64,000 nt of DNA from Apostichopus japonicus. Taxonomy: Eukaryota > Echinodermata > Holothuroidea > Aspidochirotida > Stichopodidae. The notes under the pieces were generated by a model. The model was not told the origin of the DNA and did not search any database. It saw only the letters and a program-made list of their open reading frames with translations. Position 1 is the stretch's first letter, and the number at the start of each line of letters is the position of its first letter. The stretch covers positions 21,223,054 to 21,287,053 of the forward strand of contig NC_092562.1 in NCBI RefSeq assembly GCF_037975245.1, in the 5' to 3' direction. The position numbers were made by a program, and so were the translations under genes. This document shows positions 60,932 through 64,000 of this stretch, piece by piece.

Positions 60932-63918
60932 TCAAAACTGAGGAAATGTTCTTGTCGGTTTGTAGTATTGATCAGTGTTACCAAGCTTGAGTCGAAGGTT
61001 GTTAATTTCCTCTCTGTACCTGTTAAGAAAAGAGAAATAGTTGAGACATTTAACCATTTGTATCGTCATCAATTCCATATTCTATCGGTCATCCATCAAG
61101 GATATCAAGTTGACATGTTTGTCTTAAAGCTAAGGAACTAGAAACATTTTTTTTAACCTTTTCTCACAAATGAAGTCACACAAAGGTTTGTTTGAGCACC
61201 ACATGAAAATGGCCTCTCACTCGACATCGTCGAAAACTGTCAAATACATTGAAATCAGTTTGAAAATACTAAACTTAGCAACGAAAGGTGCATAGTTAGT
61301 GCAGAGAATTTATGTAACCTAGTCATACTTAATTGATATATTGAAAAAGTTCAATCCTTAGTTGCCAGATGATTTGTGAACTTACCTAGGAATTTCTTTC
61401 CTGATGTATCTACTGCTCTCTGCTAGTTGTTCTTCCAGGAGGGCATTACTGGCTAGTAATGAAGCTCTCTCCTTCTCAATCTCCTCCTATGTCAGGGAGA
61501 AGAAGAAGAAACTACTGTCTGATTGATTCAAATGTAACCAGTAATTGCTGAGTACATTATAATCAGTAACTTCAGACTGAAGTTACAATCTGCAACTGAT
61601 CGCCGGTTTATAATTCTAACTGATAGAAATACACAGGAAGAATAAAGAGGTATAATCTTTACAAATGTTACTGTTTCATACAATTACTGGTTCATGGTGG
61701 GCAATTTATCAACCAGTTCTGTTTGTCAACCCACTGTGCCACAATCGCAACCATTCCGATTGCAAACTTGATTATAGTCTGTATAAGAATCATGGAGCAA
61801 TCACCAACCACATAGCCAGCACACATAATACAAACACTGGACTATCAAACTACCGATCAATCTTGAGTATTATATATAAGACTGGAAAACTATAAACTTC
61901 AGCTTGTATGAAGCAGTGGGCAAACCTGAACAGAAAATCAGACACAATTAGAAGTAAAGTACCCATTCCATAGCATGCCACTTTAAACTTCAAGAGAATA
62001 CTCTTATGAGCTATGGGAATCCAATACAAGGATCCAAATTTGAAAATCAAAAACTTTTATTTTTCAGCCAAATTGTTTTGTATGATTTTTTCAATATTTC
62101 AATACCCTTTATGATTTTTTCAAATTTTGGCCAAAATCATGACTTTTTTATTTCTTTCCAAAATAATGCGTGGAATCGGTGACACCCTTCTGATGACCTG
62201 CCAGTCAACAATAATCTCATAATCCGTCCCCATTTTGAAAATTGGACCAAGTTTTTGACAAAATGTCAAATATCATTTTCATATTTTGAGGCTTAAAATT
62301 CCATAGAATGCCATTTTTAATTTCAAGAGGATACTCCTATGAGCTATGGGTATTTCAAACGAGGATCTAAATTTCAAAACTTTTATTTTTTGGCCAATTA
62401 TTTTGTAAATTTCAAAAATGTTTAGAGGCTTAAACTTCCATAAAAAAACACTTTTAACTGGATTAACTCACCTGTTGTTCTTGAAACTTGGCCTTCATAA
62501 CGTCCAATGACTTATCACTAACTCTGAAATAAAATAAAACAACCAAAAGTTTCTTCTTGTTATTATATTGAGATCTGCTCAAATAGAATCTTGCTATACC
62601 TTTGCCAAATGATTGAGGGAATCAGGACTGTAGCCAGGTAGCCATTACAATGTCATATTTACTGTATTGAGCAACAACACATATTCCGGCTATCCATAAA
62701 GACCTCTGGTAAAATCAGAAAGCAGGCTCACATCTGAGACAGCAGAGACAACTTAACTAATCTTCAATCACACATTATTTTGGCCAATCATAAAGACCTA
62801 GGGTTTAGTCAGAAAGCAGGCTCACATCTGAGACAGCAGAGACAACTTAACTAATCTTCAATCACACATTATTTTGGCCAATCATAAAGACCTAGGGTTT
62901 AGTCAGAAAGCAGGCTCACATCTGAGAGAGCAAAGATATCTTAACTAATCTTCAATATTGATTTGTCAAATCATCCAAAACTTCAGGTAAAGTGATGCTA
63001 TATTTGACTATTTTTTGGGCCTTAGGCAATCAGGGAGACATAAATTTGCTTCATGCAAGTGTTAGATGATTTCACACTTTAGGAACACAGGCAAGCAAAC
63101 GATTGCATTTATACAGACCGATGGAAATATCTACTAGCAGTGTATATTTAAATTTAAGTAGGAGAGAATCATTGATTGAATCTGGTGGCATTAGTACCAC
63201 AAAGAGATAACTGGTTGCAAGCTTTGCTCACTTAATATGGAAAGATACTAGAGCAGTGTCCTAAGCGGTCTGTTCTGTCAAATGACATCGCCAAGAAATA
63301 AACAACAAATTGAAAATTACATACAAAAATTATGCAACAGCACTGCATGCAACAAATCTTTTAAAATAGTTTTATTTTGATTGTGATGCTATAGTTATTT
63401 CAACAGACATCATTTCATATCTCAAAAAATTACATCCCTGTGTCTTCACTTATATCTAACATTCTAAAAACACACCAGTTGTGAAATCTGTATGTTTGTC
63501 TTTGTTCTTGCAAATGCTGCAATTAGGATACTATTCTTAAGTCACCTTAAACATTTAATAGATTGTACAAAATAATTTTAAAGTGTCGACCCTGCACACA
63601 CTTTCGAGAAGTATAGAGTAAACTATTCTATCTGAATGGAGATTCAGTGATAATCTCTGGTCCTGATACCTTGGATACATGTCCAGAACATTCCATACTT
63701 TGATTGTTTTACCAAAGAGATGAATATGCAAAAAAATCTAAACTCACCCATCTGCTTTCATCTTATTCAGTTCATTTGTCACAGACTGGAGTTTTACTGC
63801 CAACTGTGTTAATTCTTTCCGATTACTGGATTCAAGACTGGCCTCTGATAAACTCAATTCGTATTCCTCTGGTCCAAGATCAAAGTCATTGAAATCTTCA
63901 ACCTGTTTCTTGAGCATT
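60932..63918 (-). CDS. Coiled-coil protein of unknown identity, last four exons
   Basis: Exons in transcript order are 63748-63918, 62472-62523, 61386-61486 and 60932-61019 (stop TGA at 60932-60934). Each has AG/GT ends on the minus strand and the phases agree at every junction, giving 136 residues after a split first codon. The sequence is charged and helical: MLKKQVEDFNDFDLGPEEYE, then LAVKLQSVTNELNKMKADG, VMKAKFQEQQEEIEKERASL, LLEEQLAESSRYIRKEIPR and YREEINNLRLKLG. Heptad-like spacing indicates a C-terminal coiled coil, and the last residues are TRTFPQF. I do not recognise the family. Cytoskeletal or centrosomal/ciliary proteins often look like this, but that is not evidence of function. 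The gene is convergent with GAK and its 5' exons lie beyond the right edge. Confidence 0.75.
61964..62409 (+). repeat. Two diverged copies of a ~115-bp repeat in the coiled-coil gene intron
   Basis: Copies at about 61964-62082 and 62299-62409 share CCATAG-ATGCCA, CTTATGAGCTATGGG (CCTATGAG in copy two) and AACTTTTATTTTT. They lie in the intron between 61487 and 62471. Confidence 0.7.
62716..62950 (+). repeat. Three-copy tandem repeat, unit 94 bp
   Basis: CAGAAAGCAGGCTCACATCT recurs at 62716, 62810 and 62904, exactly 94 bp apart. The first two units are nearly identical and the third is incomplete. It lies in the first intron visible for the coiled-coil gene. Confidence 0.92.
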
Positions 63919-64000
63919 CTGAAATAATAAAATAAAACATGAATTAAAAATCCGCAGACAATGCTCCCGCCACCCATTGCATGATGTTAATGCTATCTGA

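Overview
This is a stretch of animal (metazoan) nuclear genome. It is AT-rich, with small phase-matched exons separated by GT...AG introns of about 0.3-3.3 kb, abundant short tandem repeats and non-autonomous transposons, and no operon structure. The proteins are of deuterostome type. Several repeats resemble families I associate with marine invertebrates, so an echinoderm or a related marine deuterostome is my best guess, but the species cannot be fixed from the sequence alone.

Layout. (1) 1-11294, minus strand: the first coding exon of a transgelin/calponin-family gene (11241-11294). The rest of the gene is not found in the window, so 1-11240 is read as a very long first intron. (2) 11295-15877: the divergent intergenic and promoter region, carrying a nested hAT-like insertion (13569-14300) and a CCAAT/CHR-type arrangement before PLK1. 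(3) 15878-27306, plus strand: a complete 13-exon Polo-like kinase 1 gene (599 codons plus stop). (4) 27307-31265: the PLK1 3' region and an intergenic stretch with a ~143-bp tandem repeat. (5) 31266-57792, plus strand: a complete 23-exon cyclin-G-associated kinase (GAK/auxilin) gene of 1333 codons plus stop, with kinase, PTEN-like, C2, clathrin/AP2-binding linker and DnaJ parts. (6) 57793-60931: the GAK 3' region with duplicated segments and a MITE. (7) 60932-63918, minus strand: the last four exons of an unrecognised coiled-coil protein gene, convergent with GAK and open at the right edge.

The exon models of PLK1, GAK and the coiled-coil gene were built by hand. All introns have GT/AG ends, and every junction keeps the reading frame and family similarity. 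PLK1 drives mitotic entry, centrosome maturation and cytokinesis. GAK uncoats clathrin-coated vesicles with Hsc70 and is also needed in mitosis. The two lie head to tail but have separate promoters and need not be co-regulated.

No wholly new system is visible. The most unusual signal lies inside GAK. Two exons (11 and 20) have their 3' ends, including the splice donor, copied in tandem into the following intron. In exon 11 this makes an array with an 82-bp period that contains two intact 36-nt in-frame mini-exon cassettes. Other points of note are a DYG instead of DFG motif in PLK1, a dense run of FDPF motifs in GAK, several insertions with recognisable ends, and a structured GAAACGTC hairpin of a dispersed repeat.
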